A stretch of DNA of 64,000 nt from Pelagibacteraceae bacterium AG-337-G06 (GTDB taxonomy: Bacteria; Pseudomonadota; Alphaproteobacteria; Pelagibacterales; AG-422-B15), in NCBI GenBank assembly GCA_003282175.1, contig QBZX01000005.1, forward strand, positions 32,705 to 96,704, given 5' to 3'. This document shows, one piece after another, positions 1-11,419 of this stretch. Position 1 is the stretch's first letter. The number at the start of each line of letters is the position of its first letter. Below the pieces are notes generated by a model. The model was given only the letters and a program-made list of their open reading frames with translations. It searched no databases and had not been told where the DNA came from. Made by a program: the position numbers and the translations under genes.

Positions 1-1
1 T

Positions 2-895
2 TCAATAGACCATAGGTTGCGAGAAGACTCACCTAAAGAAATTGAATGGATAAAGAAGCTTATGAAAAAAGAAAAAGTAAGCTTTGTTTCAAAAAAAGTT
101 ATTAAAAAAATAAGTAGCTCTAATACACTTTCAACGGCTAGGAAACATCGGTACGAACTATTAACAGATGTTTGTAAAAAAAATAAATTTAAATATTTAT
201 TAACTGCTCATCATTTAGATGATGAGATTGAAACATTTTTAATGAGGTTAATAAGAGGAAGCGGAATAAAGGGTTTATCATCTTTAAAGCCAGTATCTAG
301 GTATAAAGGAGGAAAGATAAGTATTGTTAGACCTTTATTAAAATATTCAAAGAAATGTTTGATTAAATATTTAGCAAAAATGAAGCAACCTTATATTTAT
401 GATAACACAAATCAAGATATGAAGTACGATAGGTCTCGTATAAGAGCGATTACTGAAAATTTAATTAATGAGGGGTTGGATAAAAAAAGAATTCTAGAAG
501 TTATACAAAATTTAAAAAAAGCAGATGAAGCAATTACTGTGTCAGTTAATAATTATTTAAAAAAATGTATCTCACTGGGTAGAAATAGCACTTTAAAGTT
601 TAATAATAAAAAATTTAAAAAAGTGCCAATTGAAATACAATATCGTATTATCAATAAACTTTGTCGTCTTGTAGGCAATAAGGATAAAGTGCCTAGATCC
701 AGGTCTCTAAAAAGCCTTATTGACAAAATTAATACCAGAAATCTTAAAAGTCATACTTTAAATGGATGCATATTTACTGCTAAAAATGACGAAATCTTAA
801 TCTCAAAAGAAAAAAAAAGTAGCCCACTTTTGGGACAGAATTTGAAAGTAATTTTTAAAAATAAGAATTGGCCAAAATTAATAGAGCATTATTAG
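2..895 (+). CDS. tilS: tRNA(Ile)-lysidine synthase TilS, 5' end outside the window
   Basis: TilS uses ATP and lysine to convert the wobble C of tRNA-Ile(CAU) to lysidine, so that it reads AUA. The open frame runs without a stop to the left edge, and its first codons (S-I-D-H-R-L-R) match the conserved V-D-H-x-L-R segment of TilS. A TTG at 17 is therefore not the start, and the N-terminal PP-loop (SGGxDS) lies outside the window. The second family motif, H-H-L-D-D-E-I-E-T, is present with the following R-x-x-R-G-S-G-I-K-G-L. The C-terminal domain is basic, Lys/Asn-rich and divergent. tilS ahead of ftsH is common alphaproteobacterial order. The family call is secure. Confidence 0.93.
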   Translation, partial: SIDHRLREDSPKEIEWIKKLMKKEKVSFVSKKVIKKISSSNTLSTARKHRYELLTDVCKKNKFKYLLTAHHLDDEIETFLMRLIRGSGIKGLSSLKPVSRYKGGKISIVRPLLKYSKKCLIKYLAKMKQPYIYDNTNQDMKYDRSRIRAITENLINEGLDKKRILEVIQNLKKADEAITVSVNNYLKKCISLGRNSTLKFNNKKFKKVPIEIQYRIINKLCRLVGNKDKVPRSRSLKSLIDKINTRNLKSHTLNGCIFTAKNDEILISKEKKSSPLLGQNLKVIFKNKNWPKLIEHY

Positions 896-992
896 TGTTA
901 AGCAATTGATATATATTGTTAAAATTTATACCTTTCTTTTCTTGCATGACGCAAAATAGTAATTACTTAATATAATGAATAATTAAAAAAAA

Positions 993-2903
993 ATGAATTT
1001 CAGAAATATTACACTATGGGTATTTATTGCTCTTATCGTTTTTGGTCTATTTAATCTTTTCAGTAACACTAGCGGGGAAAGAAATGTAATTGATCTTACA
1101 TATTCCCAATTCCTTGATGAAGTAGAAGCTGGGTCAGTCAAAGATGTGGTCATAAGAGGTAGCAATATTAACGGCGCGTTTGATGATGGGCGTTCTTTTA
1201 AGACCTATGCTGCAAACGATCCTACTCTTGTAGACAGGTTAAATGAAAGAGGTGTAAATATCTCTGCAGCTCCTCTTGACGATGGTTACCCTTCACTCCT
1301 GGGAGTGCTTATTTCATGGTTCCCTATGCTATTGCTTATAGGTGTATGGATTTTCTTCATGAGACAAATGCAAGGTGGTAGAGGTGGAGCAATGGGTTTT
1401 GGAAGATCCAAAGCAAAACTTTTAACTGAAAACAAAAATAAAGTCACTTTTAATGATGTAGCAGGAATAGATGAAGCAAAGGAGGAACTTGTAGAGATTG
1501 TAGACTTTTTAAAGGATCCAAGAAAATTTCAAAAGCTTGGTGGAAGAATTCCAAAAGGAGCATTGTTAATTGGTCCCCCCGGAACAGGTAAAACACTTTT
1601 AGCAAGAGCTGTTGCGGGTGAAGCTGGCGTTCCATTTTTTACAATTTCGGGTTCTGACTTTGTAGAAATGTTTGTTGGCGTGGGAGCCTCAAGAGTTAGA
1701 GACATGTTTGAGCAAGGAAGAAGAAATTCTCCATGTATAATATTTATTGATGAAATTGATGCTGTCGGAAGAAGTCGTGGTGCAGGTCTCGGTGGCGGTA
1801 ATGATGAAAGAGAGCAAACGTTAAATCAAATTCTTGTAGAAATGGATGGTTTTGATACTCAAGAAGGCATTATATTGGTTGCTGCAACAAACAGACCAGA
1901 TGTATTAGACCCAGCCTTATTAAGACCTGGTAGGTTTGATAGACAAGTGGTAGTTCCAAATCCAGATATTATGGGCAGAGAAGCAATTCTAAAAGTTCAT
2001 ATTAAGAAAATATCAGTTGCCCCTGATGTTGATATTAGAACAATCGCAAGGGGAACCCCTGGTTTCTCAGGAGCTGATTTAGCTAATATTGTTAATGAAT
2101 CTGCATTACTTGCTGCCAGAAAAAATAAAAAAATTGTTACGATGGTAGATTTTGAAGAAGCAAAAGATAAAGTCATGATGGGATCAGAGAGAAGATCTCT
2201 TGTAATGAGTCAAGAAGAAAAAGAATTAACAGCTTATCACGAAGGAGGTCACGCTATTGTTGCTTTAAACCAACCCGCATCAGATCCTATTCATAAGGCT
2301 ACAATCATACCACGTGGTAGAGCCCTAGGAATGGTTATGAGACTGCCTGAGCGAGATCAGTTATCAATGGCTAGAGAAAAGATGCTTGCTGATATCACTG
2401 TTGCTATGGGAGGAAGAGTAGCAGAAGAAATAATTTTTGGTGACGACAAAGTGACATCGGGTGCATCTTCTGATATCGAAATGGCAACTAAGATGGCAAG
2501 AAATATGGTTACCAAATATGGAATGAGTGAAAAGCTTGGACCACTTCAGTACAGTGAAAACGAGGAAGAAGTTTTCTTGGGTAGATCAGTTCAAAAACAT
2601 CAAAATGTGTCAGAAGACACAGCGAGATTAATTGATTCTGAGATTAGAATAATTGTTGATACGTGCTATGATCTTGCAAGGAAGATCCTTACTGATAAAA
2701 TAAGTGATCTGCATACTCTTGCAAAAGGCTTAATTGAATATGAAACTTTGAATGGAGAAGAAATATTGTCGTTACTCAAGGATGGAAAAATTGACAGACC
2801 AAACCCAGAAGAGGAAATTAGCAATGCTGGCCCATCCGTACCTAAAAGTGGAAAACCTTCAACAGTTGTTCCAGGTTTCAAGCCCAAACCACAGACTAGT
2901 TAA
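993..2903 (+). CDS. ftsH: ATP-dependent zinc metalloprotease FtsH
   Basis: FtsH is the membrane-anchored AAA+ protease that degrades misfolded membrane proteins and regulatory proteins such as sigma-32. The 636 residues show two membrane segments (about 5-24 and 102-123) around a periplasmic domain. An AAA module follows with Walker A GPPGTGKT (194-201), Walker B IIFIDE (249-254) and an R-P-G-R-F-D-R second region of homology, then the zinc protease motif H-E-G-G-H (416-420). The usual HEAGH is here HEGGH; both His and the Glu are intact. There is no Shine-Dalgarno sequence, only an A-run before the ATG. A TATAAT at 971-976 may be a -10 box, but the nearest -35-like TTGCAT (942) is too far away. 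rpoH, a classic FtsH substrate, lies 3.7 kb downstream. Confidence 0.97.
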   Translation: MNFRNITLWVFIALIVFGLFNLFSNTSGERNVIDLTYSQFLDEVEAGSVKDVVIRGSNINGAFDDGRSFKTYAANDPTLVDRLNERGVNISAAPLDDGYPSLLGVLISWFPMLLLIGVWIFFMRQMQGGRGGAMGFGRSKAKLLTENKNKVTFNDVAGIDEAKEELVEIVDFLKDPRKFQKLGGRIPKGALLIGPPGTGKTLLARAVAGEAGVPFFTISGSDFVEMFVGVGASRVRDMFEQGRRNSPCIIFIDEIDAVGRSRGAGLGGGNDEREQTLNQILVEMDGFDTQEGIILVAATNRPDVLDPALLRPGRFDRQVVVPNPDIMGREAILKVHIKKISVAPDVDIRTIARGTPGFSGADLANIVNESALLAARKNKKIVTMVDFEEAKDKVMMGSERRSLVMSQEEKELTAYHEGGHAIVALNQPASDPIHKATIIPRGRALGMVMRLPERDQLSMAREKMLADITVAMGGRVAEEIIFGDDKVTSGASSDIEMATKMARNMVTKYGMSEKLGPLQYSENEEEVFLGRSVQKHQNVSEDTARLIDSEIRIIVDTCYDLARKILTDKISDLHTLAKGLIEYETLNGEEILSLLKDGKIDRPNPEEEISNAGPSVPKSGKPSTVVPGFKPKPQTS

Positions 2904-2915
2904 ACTCAATTAAAT

Positions 2916-3971
2916 ATGACTGGCACTCGTAAACTTGTTAAGTATTACGTTAGACCAATATTAAATAATAGTAAAAATAAAGACTCTCTAAAACTTGGCT
3001 CTTCCAAACTTTATTTTGATAGAATTGAATTAATTAAGAGAAATGGTAAAAACATTTCATCAAAATATCTCCATTTAAAAGAGGTTAATGGATTATCAAG
3101 AGACATTAGTAAAATTGTACATATTCAAATAAAAAAAATAACAAAAACCAGAAAGAAAATTAAAAATTTAAAATTTAATAAACCCTTAATCATGGGAATA
3201 TTAAACGTCACCCCAGATAGTTTTTCTGATGGAGGAGAATTTTTATCAGTTAAAGACGCATTCGCACAATACAAAAAGTTAAGGAAAGAGGGCGCTGCCA
3301 TAGTTGACGTTGGAGGAGAGTCTACACGACCTGGGTCAAAGACAGTTCCAGCTAAAAAAGAACTTCAAAGAATAATGCCAGTTATTGATCAAATTAAAAG
3401 TAATTCAAAAAATTCTTTAGTTTCAGTTGATACAAGAAAATCTTCAGTAATGAAAGCAGTAATGGAATATAATATTGATTTTATCAATGATGTCTCGGGA
3501 TTAAGGTATGACAGTAAAGTTATTAGTTTTTTAAATAATACTAAAATTCCTTTCATTATAATGCATTCAATTTCTAACCCTGCGAAAATGCAAAATTCAA
3601 TTAAATACAAAGATGTTTTGCTTGATGTTTATGATTTTTTAGAAAATCAAATAAAAAAATGTAAGTCAAAAGGCATATCTGAAAACAAAATTATAATCGA
3701 CCCCGGTATTGGCTTTGGTAAGACTCTGAAACAAAATTTGACACTTATAAAAAAGATTAGTTTGCTTCACTCGCTTGGTCTGCCAGTAATGTTAGGCAGT
3801 TCTCGAAAAAGTTTTATTGGAAAGATACAAAAAAATGAATTATACGATGATCGTACAGGGGGATCGATAGCTTCAGTTTTATACGGTCTGTCTCAAGGTA
3901 TTCAAATATTCAGAGTGCATGACGTATATGAGACAAACCAAGCAATAAAAGTATATTCGAAATTAATATGA
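2916..3971 (+). CDS. folP: Dihydropteroate synthase with N-terminal extension
   Basis: FolP condenses p-aminobenzoate with hydroxymethyl-dihydropterin pyrophosphate in folate synthesis; it is the sulfonamide target. The TIM-barrel core begins near residue 91 with G-I-L-N-V-T-P-D-S-F-S-D-G-G. It continues with V-G-G-E-S-T-R-P-G-S, S-V-D-T-R-K, I-N-D-V-S-G, D-P-G-I-G-F-G-K and the late S-S-R-K-S-F-I-G loop. At 351 residues it is longer than a typical 270-280-residue FolP because of about 88 basic N-terminal residues of unknown role that no recognised motif explains. The ATG lies 12 bases after the ftsH stop and the stop overlaps the glmM start by four bases, so an ftsH-folP-glmM operon is likely. 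Confidence 0.95.
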   Translation: MTGTRKLVKYYVRPILNNSKNKDSLKLGSSKLYFDRIELIKRNGKNISSKYLHLKEVNGLSRDISKIVHIQIKKITKTRKKIKNLKFNKPLIMGILNVTPDSFSDGGEFLSVKDAFAQYKKLRKEGAAIVDVGGESTRPGSKTVPAKKELQRIMPVIDQIKSNSKNSLVSVDTRKSSVMKAVMEYNIDFINDVSGLRYDSKVISFLNNTKIPFIIMHSISNPAKMQNSIKYKDVLLDVYDFLENQIKKCKSKGISENKIIIDPGIGFGKTLKQNLTLIKKISLLHSLGLPVMLGSSRKSFIGKIQKNELYDDRTGGSIASVLYGLSQGIQIFRVHDVYETNQAIKVYSKLI

Positions 3972-5302
3972 AAAAAAAATATTTTGGAACAGATGGAATT
4001 CGAGCAAGCTCAAACAGTGAAAAATTAAATGGACCTACCCTAATTAATCTAGGGATGGCACTTGGAAAATATTTTACCAAAGGCGATCACAGGCATAAGG
4101 TAGTTATTGGGAAAGATACAAGGCTCTCTGGTTACATGATCGAACAGGCTTTAACGTCTGGCTTACTATCAATGGGCATGGATGTTTTTTTATTTGGTCC
4201 GATCCCAACTCCTGCAGTTTCAATGCTAACAAGGTCAATGCGAGCTGACCTTGGAATTATGATTACAGCTTCTCATAATCAATATCAAGATAACGGTTTA
4301 AAGATATTTGATAGACTCGGCAACAAGCTCTCTGATGAGACAGAAATAGAAATAGAAGATCTAATGAAAAGTAAACTTGAAGAGTCTCTAGCTAAGCCTG
4401 AAGATATAGGAAGAGCTAAAAGATTAGAAGATGCAAATGGGAGGTACATTGAATATTTGAAAAACACATTTCCTAAGTCTCAACGCCTTGATGGATTAAA
4501 AATAGTTGTTGATTGCGCTCATGGCGCTTCATATATATCAGCTCCTCTTATCTTATGGGAGTTAGGAGCAGAGTTAATTCAAATTGGAACTCAGCCAAAT
4601 GGTATAAATATCAATGATAAGTGCGGCTCAACTAATACAGATTTATTAGCAAAAACTGTAATAGAGGAAAAAGCTAATATAGGCATTGCACTGGATGGAG
4701 ATGGAGACCGGTTAGCGATAGTCGATGAAAAAGGAAATGTTATTAATGGCGACCAAATCCTTGCGTTGTTAGCATTACATATGAGCAAAAAAAACTTACT
4801 CCAAAAAAATAAAGTTGTTGGGACTTCAATGGCCAATATAGGTTTAGAAAACCTTCTTAATGAGAATAATATAGAATTAGTTAGAGCAAATGTTGGCGAT
4901 AGATATGTCAAAGAAAAAATGATTCATGAAAATCTTAATTTAGGTGGAGAGCAATCAGGTCATATTATCATGAGGGATTACACATCCTCTGGTGATGGTA
5001 TCATTGTTGCCCTACAAGTACTTGCTATTATCATACAAAATAAAAAACAGGCTAGTGAAATTTTTAATTTATTTACTCCGCATCCTCAAAACCTGATTAA
5101 TTTTGAAGTTAAAACTAAGAATATTTTGGAAAATGATGAAACTAAGAGTTTTATTAAAAAGTGTGAGGAAGAAGTTGCAGGTGAAGGTAGAATCGTTGTT
5201 AGAATGTCTGGTACTGAGCCACTTTTGAGAGTTATGATAGAGTGTAAAAGTCAGATTAAAAATGATGAATTAACTAAAAAAGTTACTAAATATTTTTCTT
5301 AA
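3968..5302 (+). CDS. glmM: Phosphoglucosamine mutase
   Basis: GlmM interconverts glucosamine-6-phosphate and glucosamine-1-phosphate on the way to UDP-GlcNAc for peptidoglycan and LPS. The 444 residues, usual for the family, contain the N-terminal F-G-T-D-G-I-R, the phosphorylated serine loop T-A-S-H-N (Ser102), the metal loop D-G-D-G-D-R (243-248), the sugar-binding G-G-E-Q-S-G-H and the phosphate-binding R-M-S-G-T-E-P. The GlmM-type ASHN followed by DNG(L/I)K separates it from phosphomannomutase. Its ATG overlaps the folP stop in an ATGA, indicating translational coupling. Confidence 0.97.
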   Translation: MKKKYFGTDGIRASSNSEKLNGPTLINLGMALGKYFTKGDHRHKVVIGKDTRLSGYMIEQALTSGLLSMGMDVFLFGPIPTPAVSMLTRSMRADLGIMITASHNQYQDNGLKIFDRLGNKLSDETEIEIEDLMKSKLEESLAKPEDIGRAKRLEDANGRYIEYLKNTFPKSQRLDGLKIVVDCAHGASYISAPLILWELGAELIQIGTQPNGININDKCGSTNTDLLAKTVIEEKANIGIALDGDGDRLAIVDEKGNVINGDQILALLALHMSKKNLLQKNKVVGTSMANIGLENLLNENNIELVRANVGDRYVKEKMIHENLNLGGEQSGHIIMRDYTSSGDGIIVALQVLAIIIQNKKQASEIFNLFTPHPQNLINFEVKTKNILENDETKSFIKKCEEEVAGEGRIVVRMSGTEPLLRVMIECKSQIKNDELTKKVTKYFS

Positions 5303-5314
5303 TATCCAGGATAA

Positions 5315-7488
<2,174 letters not shown>

Positions 7489-7525
7489 ATATTAAATATG
7501 GTAGTTATATGCTTATTTTCAATGC

Positions 7526-8497
7526 TCAGCTTTTAATAGAATTTATTAGATTGCTCAAGTAATCTGGGATAACAGACTGAAATAATTGAACTTTTTCTGT
7601 TTTTGGATGAATGAAACCAAGACTTTTTGCATGTAGGGCTTGTCCTGGCAGTCCATTAATCGCAGAAATTGCTCTATTTGATAGTTGTTTTAGTTTTCCT
7701 TGAGGCGATCTTCCATACGTCTTATCCCCTATGAGAGGATGTCCCTTATCAGTCATATGTACTCTTATTTGATGAGTTCTGCCAGTATGAAGCTTACATT
7801 CAATTACGCTTGCAATTGTATTTCCTTTACTGGTTTTTAAGTTTTCAATAGTTTTATAATTAGTTATTGCTTCTTTACCTTTTATCTTAGAGCTCATCAT
7901 TTTTGTCCTATTCTTATTACTTCTTGAAATAAAAGATGATATTTTTCCATTTGCGGGTTTTATTATTCCCCAACAGACAGCAAAGTACTCCCTTCTAATG
8001 GAATGATCAGCAAATTGAAGCGAAAGGTGTTGATGACTAAAATCATTTTTTGCCACAACAACTAGCCCGCTTGTATCTTTATCTATTCGGTGAACTATCC
8101 CTGGTCTTTGCGAGTCTCCTACAAATTTTAAACTATTGCCACAATGATTAATTAAAGCATTTACAATTGTTCCTGATTTATTGCCAGCACCGGGGTGCAT
8201 TACAATTCCAGCAGGTTTATCAATTACAATTAAATCTTCATCTTCATAAATAATATTAAGATCTATCTTTTCACTTTTTAAAGAAGTCTCATTTTTAATT
8301 TCTTCTGTAACTGTAATTTTATCCTTAAAAGAAATTTTATAGTCTGGATCTTGCCTTTTACCATTCACAAGTACCATTTTATTATTTATTAAAAGCTTAA
8401 TTTTTGATCGACTCAGATGAGAGAGTTCTAATGAAATATATTTATCAAGTCTTAGCCCGCTATACTTGATATCATTGACTTTATATTCATAGATCAT
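7526..8497 (-). CDS. rluD: 23S rRNA pseudouridine synthase, RluD family
   Basis: This enzyme isomerises uridines to pseudouridine in helix 69 of 23S rRNA. An N-terminal S4-like RNA-binding domain (about 15-75, beginning L-R-L-D-K-Y-I) is followed by the RluA/RluD catalytic domain with G-I-V-H-R-I-D-K-D-T-S-G-L, where the Asp after H-R-I is the nucleophile, and the later H-Q-I-R-V-H-M and G-D-x-x-Y-G motifs. The 323 residues fit RluD rather than the shorter RluA. Which uridines it modifies cannot be read from sequence. It lies directly downstream of an oppositely oriented small gene, only 14 bases start to start. Confidence 0.92.
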   Translation of the reverse strand: MIYEYKVNDIKYSGLRLDKYISLELSHLSRSKIKLLINNKMVLVNGKRQDPDYKISFKDKITVTEEIKNETSLKSEKIDLNIIYEDEDLIVIDKPAGIVMHPGAGNKSGTIVNALINHCGNSLKFVGDSQRPGIVHRIDKDTSGLVVVAKNDFSHQHLSLQFADHSIRREYFAVCWGIIKPANGKISSFISRSNKNRTKMMSSKIKGKEAITNYKTIENLKTSKGNTIASVIECKLHTGRTHQIRVHMTDKGHPLIGDKTYGRSPQGKLKQLSNRAISAINGLPGQALHAKSLGFIHPKTEKVQLFQSVIPDYLSNLINSIKS

Positions 8498-8511
8498 TAA
8501 TAGTATTTTAA

Positions 8512-8784
8512 ATGAACCAGAGAATTTTACTATTCATAGTTATTTTTTTAGGATTTTTAATTATCGTTGGTACAACTGTTGTTATTACAACTGTAATTGA
8601 AAGATCCAAAAATGTTGATTTTTTCGAAAACACTAATGATACTGAATTTCATAGTACATGTGGAACATCAGGCATCGAAGACGTCATTAAACTTGAAGAT
8701 CAAAAAATATTGATCAAATGTTTTGATGGTCCAGTATATATTTACGACTCTAAGAAAAACCAGATTATTACCGAAATTAATTAA
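8512..8784 (+). CDS. Small single-pass membrane protein of unknown function (DUF6476-like)
   Basis: This is a 90-residue protein with one N-terminal hydrophobic helix (about 4-27) preceded by a short N-terminus with one Arg. A soluble tail follows with two Cys (about residues 46 and 63) and a hydrophobic pattern compatible with a small beta sheet. I do not recognise a catalytic motif. Size, topology and position divergent from rluD near rpoH resemble the DUF6476 family of alphaproteobacteria; this is memory of gene context, not a sequence match I could test. The ATG is 14 bases from the rluD start, so the two genes must share a very small promoter space. The stop interlocks with the following GMC gene in TTAA (8781-8784). 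Confidence 0.6.
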   Translation: MNQRILLFIVIFLGFLIIVGTTVVITTVIERSKNVDFFENTNDTEFHSTCGTSGIEDVIKLEDQKILIKCFDGPVYIYDSKKNQIITEIN

Positions 8785-10373
8785 TTATTTACAATTAAAT
8801 CAGACGCTTTTTCAGCAATCATTACAGTTGATGCGTTTAAATTACCAGTAATGATATTGGGCATAATTGATGCATCAATGACTCTTAAACTATCTATTCC
8901 GTATACTTTGAGTTCCTCGTCTACCACTGATCGATCATCCTTTCCCATTTTACACGTACATGATGGGTGGTATGCAGTATCTCCTTTATCTCTTATAAAA
9001 TTATTAAGATCTTCATCATTATTTATATTGCTTCCTGGTGAGATTTCATCTCCTCTATATTCATCGAATTCCTTTTGACTAAATATCTCCCTTGCAATTT
9101 TTATTCCTTCTCGCATTTCTCTAAGATCATGTTCGGTTTGCATATAATTGAATTGGATGGAAGGTGCATCGTTTGGATTATTTGATTTTAATTTTACTGA
9201 TCCTCTGCTGGTAGGTCGCATCGGTCCTACGTGGGCTTGAAAAGCATGGCAGGTAGAACTCTTTCTTCCATGATCTAAAACTAAAGATGGAAAAAAATGA
9301 AATTGTATATTTGGATAATCAGACATTTCATTGCTCTTCACAAAGCCACCTGTTTCTAGATTAGAGTGCGCAGCAACACCTGTTTTAAACAAAAACCATT
9401 CAGCACCTATCAATGCCATTTTAAAAGGGTTCTGAGCACTGTGAAGTGTTACAGGCTTTTTACATTTATATTGAACATAGGTTTCAAGATGATCTTGTAA
9501 GTTTTTACCAACTCCCTCCAAACATTCTACTGGCTCAATATTATGATTTGATAATTCTTTTTCTGGGCCAATTCCAGAAAGCATGAGCAATTGAGGTGAA
9601 TTTATAGCCCCAGCAGAAAGAAGGACCTCTTTAGTTGAAAAATACTTTTTATTTTTACCATTCGCTTTGCATTCAACTCCAACAGCTTTTTTATTTTCAA
9701 ACAGTATCTTATTTACAGTTACGTTTGTTAATATCTTCAAGTTAGATCTGTGCTTTATTGGATGAAGATACGTAACGCTTGTACTTTGTCTCTTTCCATT
9801 GAAAATAGTTGTATCCATTAAACCAAAACCTTCTTGTTCTTTGCCATTCATATCATTATTTATTTGATACCCAGCTTGTTGCGCAGCATTTAAATAAACT
9901 TGACTAAGAATATTGCCATTTGTGGATCTTGAAAGTTTCAGAGGTCCCGAGTCTCCTCGAAAATTTGCATCCAAACCCTCAACTGACTCAGATTTTTTAA
10001 AATAAGGCAAAATTTTATCGTAAGTCCAATCTGTTAAACCTAACTGTCCCCAGTTATCAAAATCTTTTGCATTACCTCTTACATGAACCATTCCATTGTG
10101 CGATGAACTTCCTCCCAACATCTTACCTCTGGGGCAGAACATAGTCCTATTATGCATAAATGGTTCTGGCTCAGATTCATAAAGATAATTATATTTTGGA
10201 TCGTGCATTGTATAAAGTAGTGCGGCAGGCATTGCAGTTTTCCAAGTATGGTCTGAAGGCCCTGATTCTATTAGCAGGACATTAATAGAGGCATTTGATG
10301 AAAGGCGATTAGCTAGTACACAACCAGCGCTACCAGCTCCAATTATAATATAATCAAAGTTATTTAATTTCAT
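8781..10373 (-). CDS. betA: GMC oxidoreductase, probable choline dehydrogenase (BetA-like)
   Basis: GMC flavoproteins oxidise alcohols with FAD; BetA oxidises choline to betaine aldehyde at the inner membrane. The 530 residues start with the FAD dinucleotide fold (I-I-G-A-G-S-A-G), then R-G-K-M-L-G-G-S-S-S-H-N-G and G-V-G-K-N-L-Q-D-H, and end with the catalytic-His segment Y-H-P-S-C-T-C-K-M-G and D-A-S-I-M-P. Several stretches follow E. coli BetA closely, including Y-E-S-E-P-E-P-F-M, I-G-A-E-W-F-L-F-x-T-G-V and H-V-G-P-M-R-P-x-S-R-G. Neighbouring betaine uptake and catabolism genes support choline as substrate, but no betI, betC or choline transporter is seen, so another quaternary-amine alcohol is possible. 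Confidence 0.75.
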   Translation of the reverse strand: MKLNNFDYIIIGAGSAGCVLANRLSSNASINVLLIESGPSDHTWKTAMPAALLYTMHDPKYNYLYESEPEPFMHNRTMFCPRGKMLGGSSSHNGMVHVRGNAKDFDNWGQLGLTDWTYDKILPYFKKSESVEGLDANFRGDSGPLKLSRSTNGNILSQVYLNAAQQAGYQINNDMNGKEQEGFGLMDTTIFNGKRQSTSVTYLHPIKHRSNLKILTNVTVNKILFENKKAVGVECKANGKNKKYFSTKEVLLSAGAINSPQLLMLSGIGPEKELSNHNIEPVECLEGVGKNLQDHLETYVQYKCKKPVTLHSAQNPFKMALIGAEWFLFKTGVAAHSNLETGGFVKSNEMSDYPNIQFHFFPSLVLDHGRKSSTCHAFQAHVGPMRPTSRGSVKLKSNNPNDAPSIQFNYMQTEHDLREMREGIKIAREIFSQKEFDEYRGDEISPGSNINNDEDLNNFIRDKGDTAYHPSCTCKMGKDDRSVVDEELKVYGIDSLRVIDASIMPNIITGNLNASTVMIAEKASDLIVNN

Positions 10374-10418
10374 GAAATGATTTTATCAAACATTGTATTT
10401 ATAGTACAACATTAGATA

Positions 10419-11315
10419 ATGTTAAAAAACTTAAATCCAAGCTTGGCAATAGTATTATCTACTCTGCTTTGGGGAACATGGTGGTATCCTCTTCGTTTGT
10501 TAAATGAGTACGCAAGTAATAATGCGATACCTCTAACATTAAGCTTTATGCTTGCTGGTTTTTTTCTTCTAAGTTTTTCACTACGGAACGTACATTTACT
10601 TACTAAAAAAAATATAATTCTTACAATAATTGCAGCGACTGCTGGTGCGGCGGCAATGTGTCTATATAATGAGGGACTGTTACGTGGTAACGTTGCAAGA
10701 ATTTTAATATTTTTTTACCTTACAGCTGTTTGGAGCACAATTATTGAGATTGTATTTTTAAGAACCCCTTTAACCATATACAGAGCTTTTTCCATAGCAG
10801 CTGGTTTCACGGGTCTTTTTATCATAACAGGATTGGACAAAGGTAATATTTTGCCAAGTTCTCTTGCTGATATATTTGGCATAGCCTCTGGTTTTTTGTG
10901 GTCTGTTTGTGCAACAGTAATTAGAATTAATAATGAATTAGATGTTAATTTTGGGACTTCAATCTTCATTCTCATTGGTGGATTATTTGTCATCATTGCA
11001 ACTCTTTTGCCAAATGGACAGGTGCTTGCAGGTTTCAATAATGAAATAATATCTAATACCTATATAATAATTTTGATATTTGCTTTTATTTGGTTACTTC
11101 CTGGATATTGGCTGATCACTTTCGGCCAAGATCAAGTAGACCCAGGTAGAGCTGGAATTTTACTGATGTTTGAAGTTGTTATAGGCATTCTATCTGCATA
11201 TCTCTTAGCGAATGAAATTATTACGATGAGAGAATTTATTGGTGCGGTATTTGTTATGAGCGCTCCATTGATTGAAATATACTTTGGAAATAGATCATAT
11301 AAATCAGTAGCTTAG
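10419..11315 (+). CDS. DMT-superfamily (EamA) permease
   Basis: This is a 298-residue, highly hydrophobic protein with about ten predicted membrane helices arranged as two five-helix EamA repeats, the usual architecture of drug/metabolite transporters. The first repeat begins with L-S-T-L-L-W-G-T-W-W-Y-P-L-R, a typical EamA opening (S-x-x-x-W-G), and the second near residue 150 with S-G-F-L-W-S-V-C. Substrate cannot be inferred. The gene is divergent from the BetA-like gene (45 bases between starts) and lies 104 bases upstream of proX, so export or import of an amine metabolite is a guess from context only. Confidence 0.85.
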   Translation: MLKNLNPSLAIVLSTLLWGTWWYPLRLLNEYASNNAIPLTLSFMLAGFFLLSFSLRNVHLLTKKNIILTIIAATAGAAAMCLYNEGLLRGNVARILIFFYLTAVWSTIIEIVFLRTPLTIYRAFSIAAGFTGLFIITGLDKGNILPSSLADIFGIASGFLWSVCATVIRINNELDVNFGTSIFILIGGLFVIIATLLPNGQVLAGFNNEIISNTYIIILIFAFIWLLPGYWLITFGQDQVDPGRAGILLMFEVVIGILSAYLLANEIITMREFIGAVFVMSAPLIEIYFGNRSYKSVA

Positions 11316-11419
11316 AATTTTCCTATAAACTATTAAAATTTCTCGCTTTTTACCTAGATAGAAGGATGGATATATGTTTCAATTAAAAAATATATAAAAA
11401 AAATAAATGGGAGTTAAGA

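Noticed and set aside
941..976. RpoH- or sigma-70-type promoter before ftsH
   Set aside because: TATAAT is present but the nearest -35-like TTGCAT is 23 bases away and no CCCAT-type RpoH -10 box is seen; too weak to list as a feature.
2238..2252. HEGGH instead of HEAGH in FtsH taken as an inactive protease
   Set aside because: Both zinc histidines and the catalytic Glu are intact; the Gly variant is common in alphaproteobacterial FtsH.
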